DNA of 64,000 bases from NCBI RefSeq assembly GCF_935825525.1, contig NZ_CAKXZT010000145.1, positions 778 to 64,777 on the forward strand, read 5' to 3'. The position numbers and the translations under genes were made by a program. Each line of letters starts with the position of its first letter. Position 1 is the stretch's first letter. The DNA comes from Mesorhizobium escarrei (GTDB lineage: Bacteria; Pseudomonadota; Alphaproteobacteria; Rhizobiales; Rhizobiaceae). A model generated the notes under the pieces. It searched no databases. It saw only the letters and a program-made list of their open reading frames with translations, and had not been told where the DNA came from. This document shows, one piece after another, positions 42,600 to 51,759 of this stretch.

Positions 42600-43656
42600 A
42601 CCGGCCGCACTGTCAGCCAAACAAGGGCGCGGGCTCTACCGCGCCCTCGTCCTGCGCAAGCAGCTGATCCTGGCGGGGCTCGCCCTGGCGCTGCTGCTGA
42701 GCCTCTGCATCGACCTCGCGCTCGGACCCGCAAGCTATAGCCTCGACCAGGTGGTGCTCGCCCTGGTTTCTCCCGGCAGTGTGCCGCTTCAGGTGCGCGT
42801 CGTGTTGTGGGACATCCGGCTTCCCATCGCGCTGATGGCAGTGGTCGTCGGCGCAGCACTGTCGGTCGCCGGTGCGCAGATGCAGACCATCCTCAACAAT
42901 CCGCTCGCCAGCCCGTTCACGCTCGGCATTTCGGCGGCGGCCAGCTTTGGCGCAGCACTCGCGCTCGCCTTCGGCGTCGCGCTGATCCCGGCGGCGATCG
43001 AATACATCGTGCCGCTCAACGCCTTCGTGGTGGCGATGCTGACCGCGCTCGTCATCCACCTGCTCAGTCTCAAGCGCGGCGTGACGGTCGAAACCATCGT
43101 GCTTCTCGGCATCGCGCTCGTGTTCACCTTCAATGCGCTGCTGTCGCTCGTCCAGTATCTTTCCTCCGAGCAGGCGCTCGCCGCGGTCGTGTTCTGGACG
43201 GTGGGAAGTCTCACTAAAGCCACCTGGCCCAAGCTCATCATCACCAGCCTCATCCTTCTCGCAACCCTTCCGATATTCGTGCGCCGCGCCTGGGCGCTGA
43301 CGGCGCTGCGGCTAGGCGAGGACAAGGCCGCGAGCTTTGGCGTCAAGGTCGCACGCCTTAGGCTCGAAACCATGATGATGGTGAGCCTCCTTGCTGCCAT
43401 TCCCGTCGCCTTCGTCGGCACGATCGGCTTCATCGGGCTCGTCGGTCCGCACATCGCCCGCATGCTGATCGGAGAAGATCAGCGCTTCTTCCTGCCCGCC
43501 TCGGCGCTTTCGGGCGCGCTCATCCTTTCGGCGAGTTCGGTTGCCAGCAAGTCGCTCATTCCAGGCACGATCTTCCCGATCGGCATTGTCACCTCGCTTA
43601 TCGGCATTCCCTTCTTCATCTCGCTGATCCTCTCGAATGTGAGGCGCTCATGGTAA
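42589..43656 (+). CDS. Iron-chelate ABC transporter permease (FecCD family)
   Basis: This 355-residue FecCD permease has the hallmark IRLPIALMAVVVGAALSVAGAQMQTILNNPLASPFTLGISAAASFGAALA and the coupling helix region VGTIGFIGLVGPHIARMLIGEDQRFFLPAS. About ten hydrophobic segments are visible. Only one permease is encoded in this operon, so it should work as a homodimer, unlike the two-permease system at 3.3-5.2 kb. It overlaps the ATPase start by 7 bp. Confidence 0.91.
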   Translation: MSSEPAALSAKQGRGLYRALVLRKQLILAGLALALLLSLCIDLALGPASYSLDQVVLALVSPGSVPLQVRVVLWDIRLPIALMAVVVGAALSVAGAQMQTILNNPLASPFTLGISAAASFGAALALAFGVALIPAAIEYIVPLNAFVVAMLTALVIHLLSLKRGVTVETIVLLGIALVFTFNALLSLVQYLSSEQALAAVVFWTVGSLTKATWPKLIITSLILLATLPIFVRRAWALTALRLGEDKAASFGVKVARLRLETMMMVSLLAAIPVAFVGTIGFIGLVGPHIARMLIGEDQRFFLPASALSGALILSASSVASKSLIPGTIFPIGIVTSLIGIPFFISLILSNVRRSW

Positions 43657-44462
43657 CGATCCGGCTCGATGGTCTCGGAGCCTTCCACGGGGCGCGGCTC
43701 GTCCTTTCGGACGTTTCAACTCCCATTTTCCGGGGTGGCGAGGTTGTCGCCGTTATCGGACCCAACGCAGCGGGGAAGTCGACGCTGTTCAAGCGCATCG
43801 CAGGACTTCTGAAGGGCCCGGGACGCGTCTGCCTCGAGGGAGCGGTGAAGGGGCCGGACGGCATCTGCTATATGCCGCAGGATACGGCAGCCAACGCGGT
43901 GCTGACTGTCTATGAATCGATCCTGCTCGCCCGCAAGCAGGGCTCGGCCTGGTCGGTCAGCGACGGCGACCTCGCACTCATAGACGGCATCCTGGCCGCG
44001 CTCAGCATCTCGGATCTTGCCTTTTGCAACGTCGGAGAATTGAGCGGCGGGCAAAGGCAGGTGGTAAGCATTGCCCAGACGCTCGCTCGCGAACCTGAAA
44101 TCCTGCTGATGGACGAGCCGACGTCCGCGCTTGACTTGCACCGGCAGGTCGAGGTGCTGAGCTTCATGCGCGGGCTTGCGCGCAAGCACGGAATAGCAGT
44201 GCTGATCGCAATTCACGACCTCAATCAGGCCCTGCGCTTCGCTGACAAATGCATCGTCATCGCCGAGGGGCGGATGATCGCCTGCGGCACGCCGGAAGAT
44301 GTTGTCACCCCGGCGCTTTTGCGTGATGTGTACCGCGTCGAGGCGAGGATCGAGCGCTGCTCGCGGGGCATCGGTCATGTCATGGTGGACGGCGTCGCGG
44401 CCGACGGCAGCGACTGCATCGATAGCAGCTTAGGCATCTGCGGTCGAAAGCCAAAGATCTAG
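43650..44462 (+). CDS. Iron-chelate ABC transporter ATPase (FecE type)
   Basis: This 270-residue ATPase has Walker A GPNAAGKSTL, signature LSGGQRQVVSIAQTL, Walker B ILLMDEPTSALDL and H-loop AIHDLNQALRFADK. Its N-terminus is normal; the last 25 residues (GVAADGSDCIDSSLGICGR) extend past the family's usual end. It completes the second iron uptake operon. The 216 bp after it are AT-rich at first and hold no gene I can support. Confidence 0.9.
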   Translation: MVTIRLDGLGAFHGARLVLSDVSTPIFRGGEVVAVIGPNAAGKSTLFKRIAGLLKGPGRVCLEGAVKGPDGICYMPQDTAANAVLTVYESILLARKQGSAWSVSDGDLALIDGILAALSISDLAFCNVGELSGGQRQVVSIAQTLAREPEILLMDEPTSALDLHRQVEVLSFMRGLARKHGIAVLIAIHDLNQALRFADKCIVIAEGRMIACGTPEDVVTPALLRDVYRVEARIERCSRGIGHVMVDGVAADGSDCIDSSLGICGRKPKI

Positions 44463-44678
44463 AAAATAGATCAAAATACTGGCGTAAATCTTTGAATCAA
44501 AAACATTTACTATCGCCATGGCGGCTACTTGGGCGACCAATGGAGGCATTCACTCACGACCGCGGCACGTCCTTCGACGAGCCGCTGTCGTACGAGACAC
44601 CTTGGGTAGACAGAGGTCATGAAAACGCGCGATAAGGTTGGCCTGCGCTAAATCTAGAGATGGCCGGGGCACCAGAAC

Positions 44679-45197
44679 ATGGCACGCCGAATGTGCAACG
44701 CAATGCTTGGCTTCGTGGCGCTTGCCATAACCGCGTGCCAATCGGCTCCTGAAACGCCGCGACCCACTCTCGAACCTGCGCTAGAACCTGATGCCATTCC
44801 TGCCCAAACTGCCCCGGATCCTGCCGCTGTTCCCTCCGGCTCGGCAATTATCGATCAATCCGTGGCGGTCACTCCCCCCGACAAGACCGTTCCGACAAAA
44901 TACGCTGCTTTTTCGGGTCTATGGGCCGGACGATTGGATGGGATGTATGACGCCAAACTTGCCGTTCAGACGATTTCTTCTAATGGCAAGGTGACGGTTA
45001 CCTATGCGTGGGGAACTCTGGGCGACAACCACCCGGGAGAGGCCGCCGGCGCTGGAAGAATTGTGGGGACGACGTTGAAGCTTGAGCGCCTGCCGAATGG
45101 CGCAGACCTCAGTTTTGTCATGCGGCCCGACAAAACCCTGGCCGGAACCGTCAGGCTTGCCGGCCAGACCTACACGGGCGCGTTCCTCAAGCAATGA
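44679..45197 (+). CDS. Putative lipoprotein, hypothetical
   Basis: This 172-residue protein starts with a lipoprotein signal peptide (MARRMCNAMLGFVALAITAC, lipobox ITAC, Cys20). A Pro/Ala/Glu-rich linker (about 22-65) leads to a compact C-terminal domain with GLWAGRLDGMYDAKLAVQTIS, VTYAWGTLGD and a repeated beta pattern. The domain resembles small beta-barrel periplasmic proteins, but I cannot name a family. It is convergent with the lipid kinase gene. Confidence 0.6.
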   Translation: MARRMCNAMLGFVALAITACQSAPETPRPTLEPALEPDAIPAQTAPDPAAVPSGSAIIDQSVAVTPPDKTVPTKYAAFSGLWAGRLDGMYDAKLAVQTISSNGKVTVTYAWGTLGDNHPGEAAGAGRIVGTTLKLERLPNGADLSFVMRPDKTLAGTVRLAGQTYTGAFLKQ

Positions 45198-45256
45198 TCG
45201 AAGGCGTGTCCGAAGGCTATGTGGGACCAAGCGACGTGCTCGCTTGATCGCCGGGT

Positions 45257-46201
45257 CTAGCCGCTGGTTGCGCTGACCGCATCACCAGGGACCTTTGTGC
45301 GGGGCTGCATGCGCGCGGCGGCCGGCGCGAACACCGAAATCGCCTTCGGGTGGACCTTGAAATGCGCCGGGGTCGAGGTCACGATCTCACCGTCAGTGTT
45401 CACCGGCATCGGCCTTTTCGTCTCGATGTCGAACTCGACGCATCTGGCCGTGCGAACCTCGCTCCATGCGCCATGCGTGCCCGAGCGGAACGAGCGCAGC
45501 ATAAGCGCCATTTTCCAGAGGTTCGTCATTTCCAGGCTGTACAGGTCGAGATGGCCGTCATCGATCTCCGCTGTCTCCTCGACGACGTTGCCGCCGCCAT
45601 AGTGGCGGCCGTTGCCGACCGCTATCTGGTAGGTCTCGACTTCGGTCGTTGCGCCCTTTTTGGTAATCCTTGCTTCGAAGTGGCGGGCCTTGGTCAACAC
45701 TTTCATGGCCGCCAAGGCATAGCCAAACCTGCCGAAACGCTTCTTCAGCGCCGGATCCAGACCCTGGGCAAGATCGGTGCTGAGGCCGATGCTCGCAACG
45801 TTGAAGAACGCGTGACCATTGACGGTCCCGATATCGATCAGACGTCTTGCACCCTCTACAATCACGTCGGCCGCCTTCCCAAGATCCAACGGTATTTCGA
45901 GGGTGCGCGCCAGATCGTTCGCCGTCCCCATCGGAATGATGCCCATCGGCAGCCCGCTTTCCATAACCGCGACCGCCGCCGAGGACACCGAGCCATCGCC
46001 GCCGCACACGATCACAAGGTCGGCCCTATGGCGAAGGCGCACGATGTCGCGTGCTATCTCGGGCAGCGCCTCAAATGTCTCGACGCTGACGCGGAGCCCA
46101 CCGGCTTCCAGCCGCTCGACGACCGGTGTGATAGATTCCTGCCCGCGCCTTGCCTTTGGATTGACGAGTAGAAGCGCGCGTCTGTTCGTGATGTCATTCA
46201 T
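45257..46201 (-). CDS. Diacylglycerol/lipid kinase family protein (YegS/DagK type)
   Basis: This 314-residue protein has the DAGK catalytic domain: LLLVNPKARRGQE at the start, the nucleotide-binding VIVCGGDGSVSSAAVAVMES, GIIPMGTANDLARTLEIP, and the C-terminal beta-sandwich with FFNVASIGLSTDLAQG and MPVNTDGEIVT. It phosphorylates a lipid such as diacylglycerol at the inner membrane. It stands alone, divergent from vapBC. Confidence 0.88.
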   Translation of the reverse strand: MNDITNRRALLLVNPKARRGQESITPVVERLEAGGLRVSVETFEALPEIARDIVRLRHRADLVIVCGGDGSVSSAAVAVMESGLPMGIIPMGTANDLARTLEIPLDLGKAADVIVEGARRLIDIGTVNGHAFFNVASIGLSTDLAQGLDPALKKRFGRFGYALAAMKVLTKARHFEARITKKGATTEVETYQIAVGNGRHYGGGNVVEETAEIDDGHLDLYSLEMTNLWKMALMLRSFRSGTHGAWSEVRTARCVEFDIETKRPMPVNTDGEIVTSTPAHFKVHPKAISVFAPAAARMQPRTKVPGDAVSATSG

Positions 46202-46318
46202 GCGGCGTAGATAGGGTGCGTGCCTGCGGATTACGACGTCAACAGGCGCGCCTGGGAGAACAAGTCACAAAATCACGGGCTTCGGCAGCCGGTGCGGAGG
46301 TTGAAATTCGACCGAAAA

Positions 46319-46348
46319 GGTAATACCTTGTGGAAAATAGGTATTACC
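46319..46348. promoter_or_regulatory. Inverted repeat operator of vapBC
   Basis: GGTAATACC and GGTATTACC are perfect inverted arms separated by 12 bases, ending 10 bp before the vapB ATG. VapB-type antitoxins dimerise on such repeats and repress their own operon. Confidence 0.65.
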
Positions 46349-46358
46349 AAGGTGCAAC

Positions 46359-46592
46359 ATGACCAACACAGTCACAGCCAAAGGACAGGTGACCATCCCG
46401 AAGCCGGTCCGGGACCTGCTCGGAATCGTCCCGGGCAGCAAGGTTGATTTCCGCCGCACCGATGACGGCAATGTGGTGATCGTGCGTAGTGACAAGAAGC
46501 AGCCCGCAAGCCGCTTCGCAAAATTGCGCGGCCACGCCGGCAAGGGCCTCGACACCGACGCGATCATGGCACTGACGCGTGGTGACGCGTGA
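46359..46592 (+). CDS. vapB: AbrB/SpoVT-fold antitoxin (VapB type)
   Basis: This 77-residue protein has the swapped-hairpin AbrB domain (TVTAKGQVTIPKPVRDLLGIVPGSKVDFRRTDDGNVVI, residues 4-42) and a C-terminal tail (RFAKLRGHAGKGLDTDAIMALTRGD) that would occupy the toxin's active site. The stop overlaps the toxin GTG start as GTGA, giving translational coupling. Confidence 0.88.
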   Translation: MTNTVTAKGQVTIPKPVRDLLGIVPGSKVDFRRTDDGNVVIVRSDKKQPASRFAKLRGHAGKGLDTDAIMALTRGDA

Positions 46593-46993
46593 CGCTGGTC
46601 GACACCAATGTTCTGCTCGATCTTGTCACGAACGATGCGAACTGGGCTGATTGGTCGATCGCCCAGCTTGAGGCGGCAAACCTGGATGGGCCGTTGTTGA
46701 TCAACGATGCAGTCTATACCGAACTTGCCGTCCGCTATGACCGCATCGAGAGTATCGACGCGTTGCTTGACGAAGCTGGTCTCCAAATGGCTCCGATGCC
46801 CCGGGCAGCACTGTTCCTCGCCGGAAAGGTGTTTACGCAGTATCGCAAATCGGGCGGATCGCGCACTGGTGTGCTGCCTGACTTCTTCATTGGCGCCCAT
46901 GCGGCCGTCGATGGACTGCCGCTGCTCACCCGCGACGTCGGCCGCTACCGCACCTATTTTCCATCGCTGAAACTAATCGCACCGGGCGCCTGA
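46589..46993 (+). CDS. vapC: PIN-domain ribonuclease toxin (VapC type)
   Basis: This 134-residue PIN-domain RNase has the acidic residues of the active site in place: Asp5 (LVDTNVLLD), Glu45 (YTELAVRY), Asp98 (LPDFFIGAHA) and Asp116 (LTRDVGRY). VapC toxins cleave specific tRNAs or rRNA. GTG start. It appears intact, unlike the two toxins at 8.5-9.7 kb. Confidence 0.88.
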   Translation: MTLVDTNVLLDLVTNDANWADWSIAQLEAANLDGPLLINDAVYTELAVRYDRIESIDALLDEAGLQMAPMPRAALFLAGKVFTQYRKSGGSRTGVLPDFFIGAHAAVDGLPLLTRDVGRYRTYFPSLKLIAPGA

Positions 46994-47042
46994 ACAGCCC
47001 GCCACTGTCAGGATGAGCGGCTACTGAGTGGCTGAATGGTCT

Positions 47043-47064
47043 AACCGGCGACCGGTCGCTGGTT
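47043..47064. terminator. 22-base palindrome between convergent vapC and livM
   Basis: AACC-G-GCGACCGGTCGC-T-GGTT is symmetric except for one pair and has no loop. It lies between the stops of two convergent genes and could act as a transcript-end structure for both, though no T-run follows. Confidence 0.3.
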
Positions 47065-47075
47065 TCACGACCCGG

Positions 47076-48059
47076 TCAGAGCGGTTTTCGGATCCATTTT
47101 GCCAGGACGCCAACGATGCCTTCCCGGAACGACAGCACCGCGACAACGAAGATGATGCCCTGGCCGATCGTGACCCAGTCGCCGAATGTCGCGAGGTAGT
47201 TCTGCATCGTGACGATGACTGCCGCGCCGACGATTGGTCCGAACACCGTGCCCATGCCGCCCAACAGCGTCATCAGCACGACTTCGCCGGACATCGTCCA
47301 GTAGACGTCGGTAAGCGACGCCAACTGGAACACGATGGCCTTGGTTGCGCCGGCGACGCCGGCGAGCGTGGCCGACAGCACGAACACGGCGAGCTTGTAG
47401 CGGTTGACCCGATAGCCCAGCGAGATCGCGCGCGGCTCGTTCTCGCGGATCGCCTTCAACACCTGTCCAAACGGCGAATGGATGATCCGATAGATCAGCA
47501 ATATGCCGGCGAAGAAGATGGCGAGCACGAAGAAATAGAGAACTTCGCTCGAACCCAGGTCGATCAGCCCGAACAGATGGCCGCGCGGCACGGCCTGGAT
47601 GCCGTCCTCGCCGCCGGTAAACGCCGCCTGCAGCGAGAAGAAATAGATCATCTGCGCAAAAGCCAGCGTCACCATGGCGAAATAGATGCCGTGGCGGCGA
47701 ATGGCGAGGGAGCCGATGGCGAGACCGAGCACGGCTGCCACCAGCGTGCCCGCGATAATGGCAAGTTCAGGCGTCAGGCCCCACACCTTCGCCGCATGGG
47801 CCGAGACGTAGCTCGCCATGCCGAAATAGGCTGCGTGGCCGAAGGACAGGAGACCGCCAAAGCCGAGCAACAGATTGAAGGCGCAGGCAAACAGCGCGAA
47901 GCACAGCACCTTCATGACAAAGATCGGATAGAGCAGAAATGGCGCGGCGATGAGGAAGACGAAGAGCGCGACGAAGATCGCAAGGTGATGACGGGGCATG
48001 CCCGCGGCGCCGACGGACGTTATGGCCGCCATAGCGATCGGGTTGGTGTCGGTTGTCAT
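47076..48059 (-). CDS. Branched-chain amino acid-type ABC permease LivM
   Basis: This 327-residue membrane protein has nine or so hydrophobic segments and LivM motifs: FALFACAFNLLLGFGGLLSFGHAAYFGMASYVSAHAAK, SLAIRRHGIYFAMVTLAFAQMIYF, LKAIRENEPRAISLGYRVNRYKLAVFVLSATLAGVAGA and MTLLGGMGTVFGPIVGAAVIV. The ATG at 48059 shares its A with the LivH stop (TGATG). It is last of five genes in the transport operon. Confidence 0.9.
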   Translation of the reverse strand: MTTDTNPIAMAAITSVGAAGMPRHHLAIFVALFVFLIAAPFLLYPIFVMKVLCFALFACAFNLLLGFGGLLSFGHAAYFGMASYVSAHAAKVWGLTPELAIIAGTLVAAVLGLAIGSLAIRRHGIYFAMVTLAFAQMIYFFSLQAAFTGGEDGIQAVPRGHLFGLIDLGSSEVLYFFVLAIFFAGILLIYRIIHSPFGQVLKAIRENEPRAISLGYRVNRYKLAVFVLSATLAGVAGATKAIVFQLASLTDVYWTMSGEVVLMTLLGGMGTVFGPIVGAAVIVTMQNYLATFGDWVTIGQGIIFVVAVLSFREGIVGVLAKWIRKPL

Positions 48060-48946
48060 CACACACTCCGTCCAAACAGACCCGCGGGCTTGACGAGTAG
48101 CACGAGCGCCATGATGACAAAGATCACCACGGCCGAGCCTTCCGGATAGAATACGCGGGTCAGCCCCTCGATCAGCCCGAGCCCGAAGCCGGTGAGGATT
48201 GAGCCCAGGATTGAGCCCATGCCGCCGATGACGACGACGGCAAAGACGACAATGATCAGGTCTGCCCCCATGTTCGGATTGACTGCGTATATCGGCGCGG
48301 CGAGCACGCCGGCGAAACCCGCGAGTGCGACGCCGAAACCATATGTGAGCGTGACCAGCAGCGGTACGTTGATGCCGAACGCGCCGACCATGGTCGGGTT
48401 CTCGGTCGCTGCCCTGAGATAGGCGCCAAGCCGGGTCTTTTCGATGATGAACCAGGTCGCGAGGCACACGATGAGGGAAGCCACGATCACCCAGGCGCGC
48501 GAATTGGGCAGGTACATGAAGCCGAGATTATACCCGCCGGTCAGAAGCGGCGGCGGTGGGTACGGCAGGCCGGAAACGCCAAAAAACTGGCGGAAGAAGC
48601 CGACGATGATCAGCGCCAGGCCGAAAGTGAGAAGCAGCCCGTAGAGATGGTCGAGGTGATAGAGCCGTCGGATCATTACGCGCTCGAGCACGATGCCGGT
48701 GACGCCGACGATCGGCGGCACGATGAACACAGCCCACCAGTAACCGACGCCGAGATAGTTGAGCAGCATCCAGGCGCCGAAGGCGCCCAGCATGTACTGC
48801 GCGCCATGCGTGAAATTGATGATGTTCAACAGACCGAAGATGACCGCCAGCCCGAGGCTCAGAACCGCATAGAAGGAACCATTGATCAGCCCGAGCAGCA
48901 ATTGCCCGAACAGGACCTGCGGCGGAATTCCAAGCAGTTCGAACAT
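48059..48946 (-). CDS. Branched-chain amino acid-type ABC permease LivH
   Basis: This 295-residue membrane protein has LivH motifs: GLINGSFYAVLSLGLAVIFGLLNIINFTHGAQYMLGAF, GIVLERVMIRRLY, AATENPTMVGAFGINVPLLVTLTYGFGVALAGFAGVLAAPIY and VVIGGMGSILGSILTGFGLGLIEG. It pairs with LivM to form the membrane channel. It follows the binding-protein gene by 69 bp. Confidence 0.9.
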   Translation of the reverse strand: MFELLGIPPQVLFGQLLLGLINGSFYAVLSLGLAVIFGLLNIINFTHGAQYMLGAFGAWMLLNYLGVGYWWAVFIVPPIVGVTGIVLERVMIRRLYHLDHLYGLLLTFGLALIIVGFFRQFFGVSGLPYPPPPLLTGGYNLGFMYLPNSRAWVIVASLIVCLATWFIIEKTRLGAYLRAATENPTMVGAFGINVPLLVTLTYGFGVALAGFAGVLAAPIYAVNPNMGADLIIVVFAVVVIGGMGSILGSILTGFGLGLIEGLTRVFYPEGSAVVIFVIMALVLLVKPAGLFGRSV

Positions 48947-49015
48947 GGTCGCTCCAGCTGACTTATCGACGAAACGACGCGCCGAGTGGTTCGGCGCATC
49001 GTTGGCGAGGCTCGC

Positions 49016-50212
49016 TTACTTGACGAGCGAACAGCCGCCTTCGGCGAGCGGGCGGAACGCCTTGTCGGCCGGAATGGTGGCCACCGTCTCGAAATAATCC
49101 CATGGACGCTTCGATTGGTCCGGCTTCTTGACGCGGAACAGATACATGTCGTGCAGCTTGCGCCCGTCGGCGCGGATCGTGCCCTTGCCGAACAGCGGAT
49201 CCTCGGTCGGCATTTCCTTCATTTTGGCCATCACCTTGGCCGCATCCTTGTCGCCGACGGCTTCGACGGCTTTAAGGTAATGCAGGACAGAAGCATAGAC
49301 TCCGGCCTCGATCATCGAAGGCTTTTGTCCGGCATTCCGCTCCTGGAAACGGGCAGAGAATTCCCGCGTTTGATCGTTCTTGTCCCAGTAGAACGCGCTG
49401 GTGAGCACGAGGCCTTGCGCCACTTCGAGGCCAAGCGCATGCACGTCGTTGATGAACATCAGCAGGGCGGCGAGCGCCTGGCCACCCTGCGTGATGCCAA
49501 ATTCCGACGCCTGTTTGACCGCGTTGATCGTGTCGCCGCCGGCATTGGCGAGGCCGACGACCTTGGCACCCGACCCTTGCGCCTGCAGCAGGAAGGACGA
49601 AAAATCCTGGCCGGGGAAAGGATGACGGACGGCGCCGAGAACCTTGCCGCCCGATGCTTCGACGACCGCCGACGTATCGCGCTCGAGCGCGTGGCCGAAG
49701 GCGTAGTCCGCTGTGACGAAGAACCAGCTGTCGCCGCCCTGTGCGACCATGGCCGAGCCCGTGCCGTTGGCAAGCGCCCAGGTGTCGTAGGTCCAGTGGA
49801 CGGTGTTGGGCGAACAGGCTTTGCCGGTGAGGTCGGACGAGGCCGGACCCGAGGCGAGGAAGATCTTGTTCTTCTCCTTGGTGATCTCGTTGACGGCGAG
49901 CGCCACCGACGAGGTTGGCACGTCGGCGATTACATCGACATTTTCGGTGTCGTACCACTGGCGGGCGATGTTCGAGCCGACATCCGGCTTGTTCTGGTGG
50001 TCGGCGGAGACGATCGACACATTGATGCCCTTGTCCGTCGCCTTGAAGTCTTCGACCGCCATCTGGGCCGCGATGACCGAGCCTTCGCCGGCGATGTCTG
50101 CATAGATGCCGGAACGGTCATTCAGAACGCCGATCTTGACATCTGTGGCGTAGGCCGCGCCGGCCATCAGCAGGCTCGCCGTTGAAGCCAGGACAAATCC
50201 CATTTTTTTCAT
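49016..50212 (-). CDS. ABC transporter substrate-binding protein (LivK/AmiC family)
   Basis: This 398-residue periplasmic protein has a signal peptide (MKKMGFVLASTASLLMAGAAYA-TD) and the Peripla_BP_6 fold: VKIGVLNDRSGIYADIAGEGSVIAAQMAVEDF, DVIADVPTSSVALAVNEI, TYDTWALANGTG and GGDSWFFVTADYAFGHALERD. Its closest relatives bind a range of amides and amino acids, and this subgroup is often tied to urea, amide or aromatic compounds, so the ligand is open. GGAGGG lies 8 bases before the ATG at 50212. Confidence 0.88.
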   Translation of the reverse strand: MKKMGFVLASTASLLMAGAAYATDVKIGVLNDRSGIYADIAGEGSVIAAQMAVEDFKATDKGINVSIVSADHQNKPDVGSNIARQWYDTENVDVIADVPTSSVALAVNEITKEKNKIFLASGPASSDLTGKACSPNTVHWTYDTWALANGTGSAMVAQGGDSWFFVTADYAFGHALERDTSAVVEASGGKVLGAVRHPFPGQDFSSFLLQAQGSGAKVVGLANAGGDTINAVKQASEFGITQGGQALAALLMFINDVHALGLEVAQGLVLTSAFYWDKNDQTREFSARFQERNAGQKPSMIEAGVYASVLHYLKAVEAVGDKDAAKVMAKMKEMPTEDPLFGKGTIRADGRKLHDMYLFRVKKPDQSKRPWDYFETVATIPADKAFRPLAEGGCSLVK

Positions 50213-50264
50213 CGCTACTTCCCTCCGATTGCGGCGCAACGCGCCGTTGATGGTTGATGATTGT

Positions 50265-51011
50265 CTAGACACCGAGATAGGCGTGCAGCTTGTCGATGTT
50301 GGCGTCGAGTTCGCGGTTGGGGATCGTGTCGATCACGCGCCCCTGTTCCACCACGTAGTGACGGTCCGCGACCAACGCGGCGAAATGAAAATTCTGTTCG
50401 ACGAGCACGATCGTGAATCCCTCGTCCTTGAGCCGGGCAATGGTGCGGCCGATCTGCTGCACGATGACCGGCGCAAGCCCTTCGGTCGGCTCATCGAGCA
50501 GCAAGAGCTTGGCGCCCGTCCGCAGGATCCGGCCGATGGCGAGCATCTGCTGTTCGCCGCCCGATAGCTTGGTGCCTTGGCTCGAAAGCCGTTCCTTCAG
50601 GTTCGGGAAGAGCTCGAAAATCTGCTCGACGGTGAGCCCACCAGGGCGCACCTGCGGCGGCAGCATCAAATTCTCCTCGACAGAGAGGCTGGAAAAGATC
50701 GCCCGCTCCTCGGGGCAGTAGGCGATGCCCATCTGTGCGATCAACCGCGACGGCAGCTTGATCGTCTCCCGACCGTCGTAGGTGACCGAGCCCGAGCGCC
50801 TGGAAAGAATTCCCATCACCGCCTTCAGCGTCGTCGTCTTGCCGGCGCCATTGCGGCCGAGCAGCGTCACCACTTCGCCTTCGCCAACCTCGAAACTCAC
50901 GCCGTGAAGCACATGGCTCTCGCCGTACCAGCCCTGCAGGCCATCGACGCGAAGCAGCGGTCTCGCCGAGGGCCCAGCAGCCGGCCTGCTTGCAAGCTCA
51001 ACTTCAGACAT
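50265..51011 (-). CDS. ABC transporter ATPase LivF
   Basis: This 248-residue ATPase has Walker A GRNGAGKTTTL, signature LSGGEQQMLAIGRIL, Walker B LLLLDEPTEGLAPVIV and H-loop LVEQNFHFAA, with the LivF-type AYCPEERAIFSSLSVEENL. It overlaps the LivG end by 8 bp. The first 20 residues before LLRVDGLQGWYG are Ala/Pro-rich and longer than usual. Confidence 0.9.
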   Translation of the reverse strand: MSEVELASRPAAGPSARPLLRVDGLQGWYGESHVLHGVSFEVGEGEVVTLLGRNGAGKTTTLKAVMGILSRRSGSVTYDGRETIKLPSRLIAQMGIAYCPEERAIFSSLSVEENLMLPPQVRPGGLTVEQIFELFPNLKERLSSQGTKLSGGEQQMLAIGRILRTGAKLLLLDEPTEGLAPVIVQQIGRTIARLKDEGFTIVLVEQNFHFAALVADRHYVVEQGRVIDTIPNRELDANIDKLHAYLGV

Positions 51012-51759
51012 GGCCGGCCCCGATATAGGCTTCGACAACGCGCGGATCTTTGGAAACCGCAGCATAGTCGCCTTCGGCGAGGACTTTGCCGCGCGCGAGC
51101 ACGGTGATGCGGTTCGACAGCGATGCGACGACGGACAGATTGTGCTCAACCATCAAAATCGTGCGGTTCTTGGAGATGCGCCGGATCAGCGCCGAGATGC
51201 GCTCGATGTCTTCTTGCGCCATGCCGGCCATGGGCTCGTCGAGAAGCAGCATTTCAGGGTTCAGCGCCAGCGTCGTCGCGATTTCAAGCGCGCGCTTGCG
51301 GCCGTAGGACAGATCGCTGGCGCGGATATCTGAAAACTCGGTCAGGCCGACATCGGCCAGAAGAGCCGCACCCTCGCTATTGAACTTGGAGAGCACTGTT
51401 TCGGAGCGCCAGAAATCGAAACTGTCGCCGCGCCGGCGCTGCAGCGCGATGCGGACATTCTCAAGTGCCGTCATGTGCGGAAACACCGCCGATATCTGAA
51501 AGGAGCGCACAAGGCCCAGCCGCGCGATGTCGGCCGGCTGCATCCTGGTGATGTCGCGGCCTTGGTAGCGGATCGCCCCGCGCGTTGGCTGGAGGAATTT
51601 GGTCAGCAAGTTGAAGAGGGTGGTCTTGCCTGCGCCGTTGGGACCGATCAGCGCGTGGATCGATCCTCGCTCCACCGTCAGGTTGACATTGTTGACAGCG
51701 ACAAAGCCCCCAAATTCCTTAGTCAATCCCGCTGCTTCGAGGATCGCTCCGGAATTCAT
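51004..51759 (-). CDS. ABC transporter ATPase LivG
   Basis: This 251-residue ATPase has Walker A GPNGAGKTTLFNLLTKF, signature LSYGRKRALEIATTL, Walker B MLLLDEPMAGMAQED and H-loop MVEHNLSVV. It is first of the five transport genes. Its ATG overlaps the stop of a 27-codon upstream ORF as ATGA, and the strong ribosome site lies before that ORF, not before livG. Confidence 0.9.
   Translation of the reverse strand: MNSGAILEAAGLTKEFGGFVAVNNVNLTVERGSIHALIGPNGAGKTTLFNLLTKFLQPTRGAIRYQGRDITRMQPADIARLGLVRSFQISAVFPHMTALENVRIALQRRRGDSFDFWRSETVLSKFNSEGAALLADVGLTEFSDIRASDLSYGRKRALEIATTLALNPEMLLLDEPMAGMAQEDIERISALIRRISKNRTILMVEHNLSVVASLSNRITVLARGKVLAEGDYAAVSKDPRVVEAYIGAGHV

Noticed and set aside
47020..47070. 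tRNA-like stretch (GAGTGGCTGAATGGTC)
   Set aside because: It recalls the D-loop of serine or leucine tRNAs, but no acceptor stem, anticodon arm or T-loop can be built around it.
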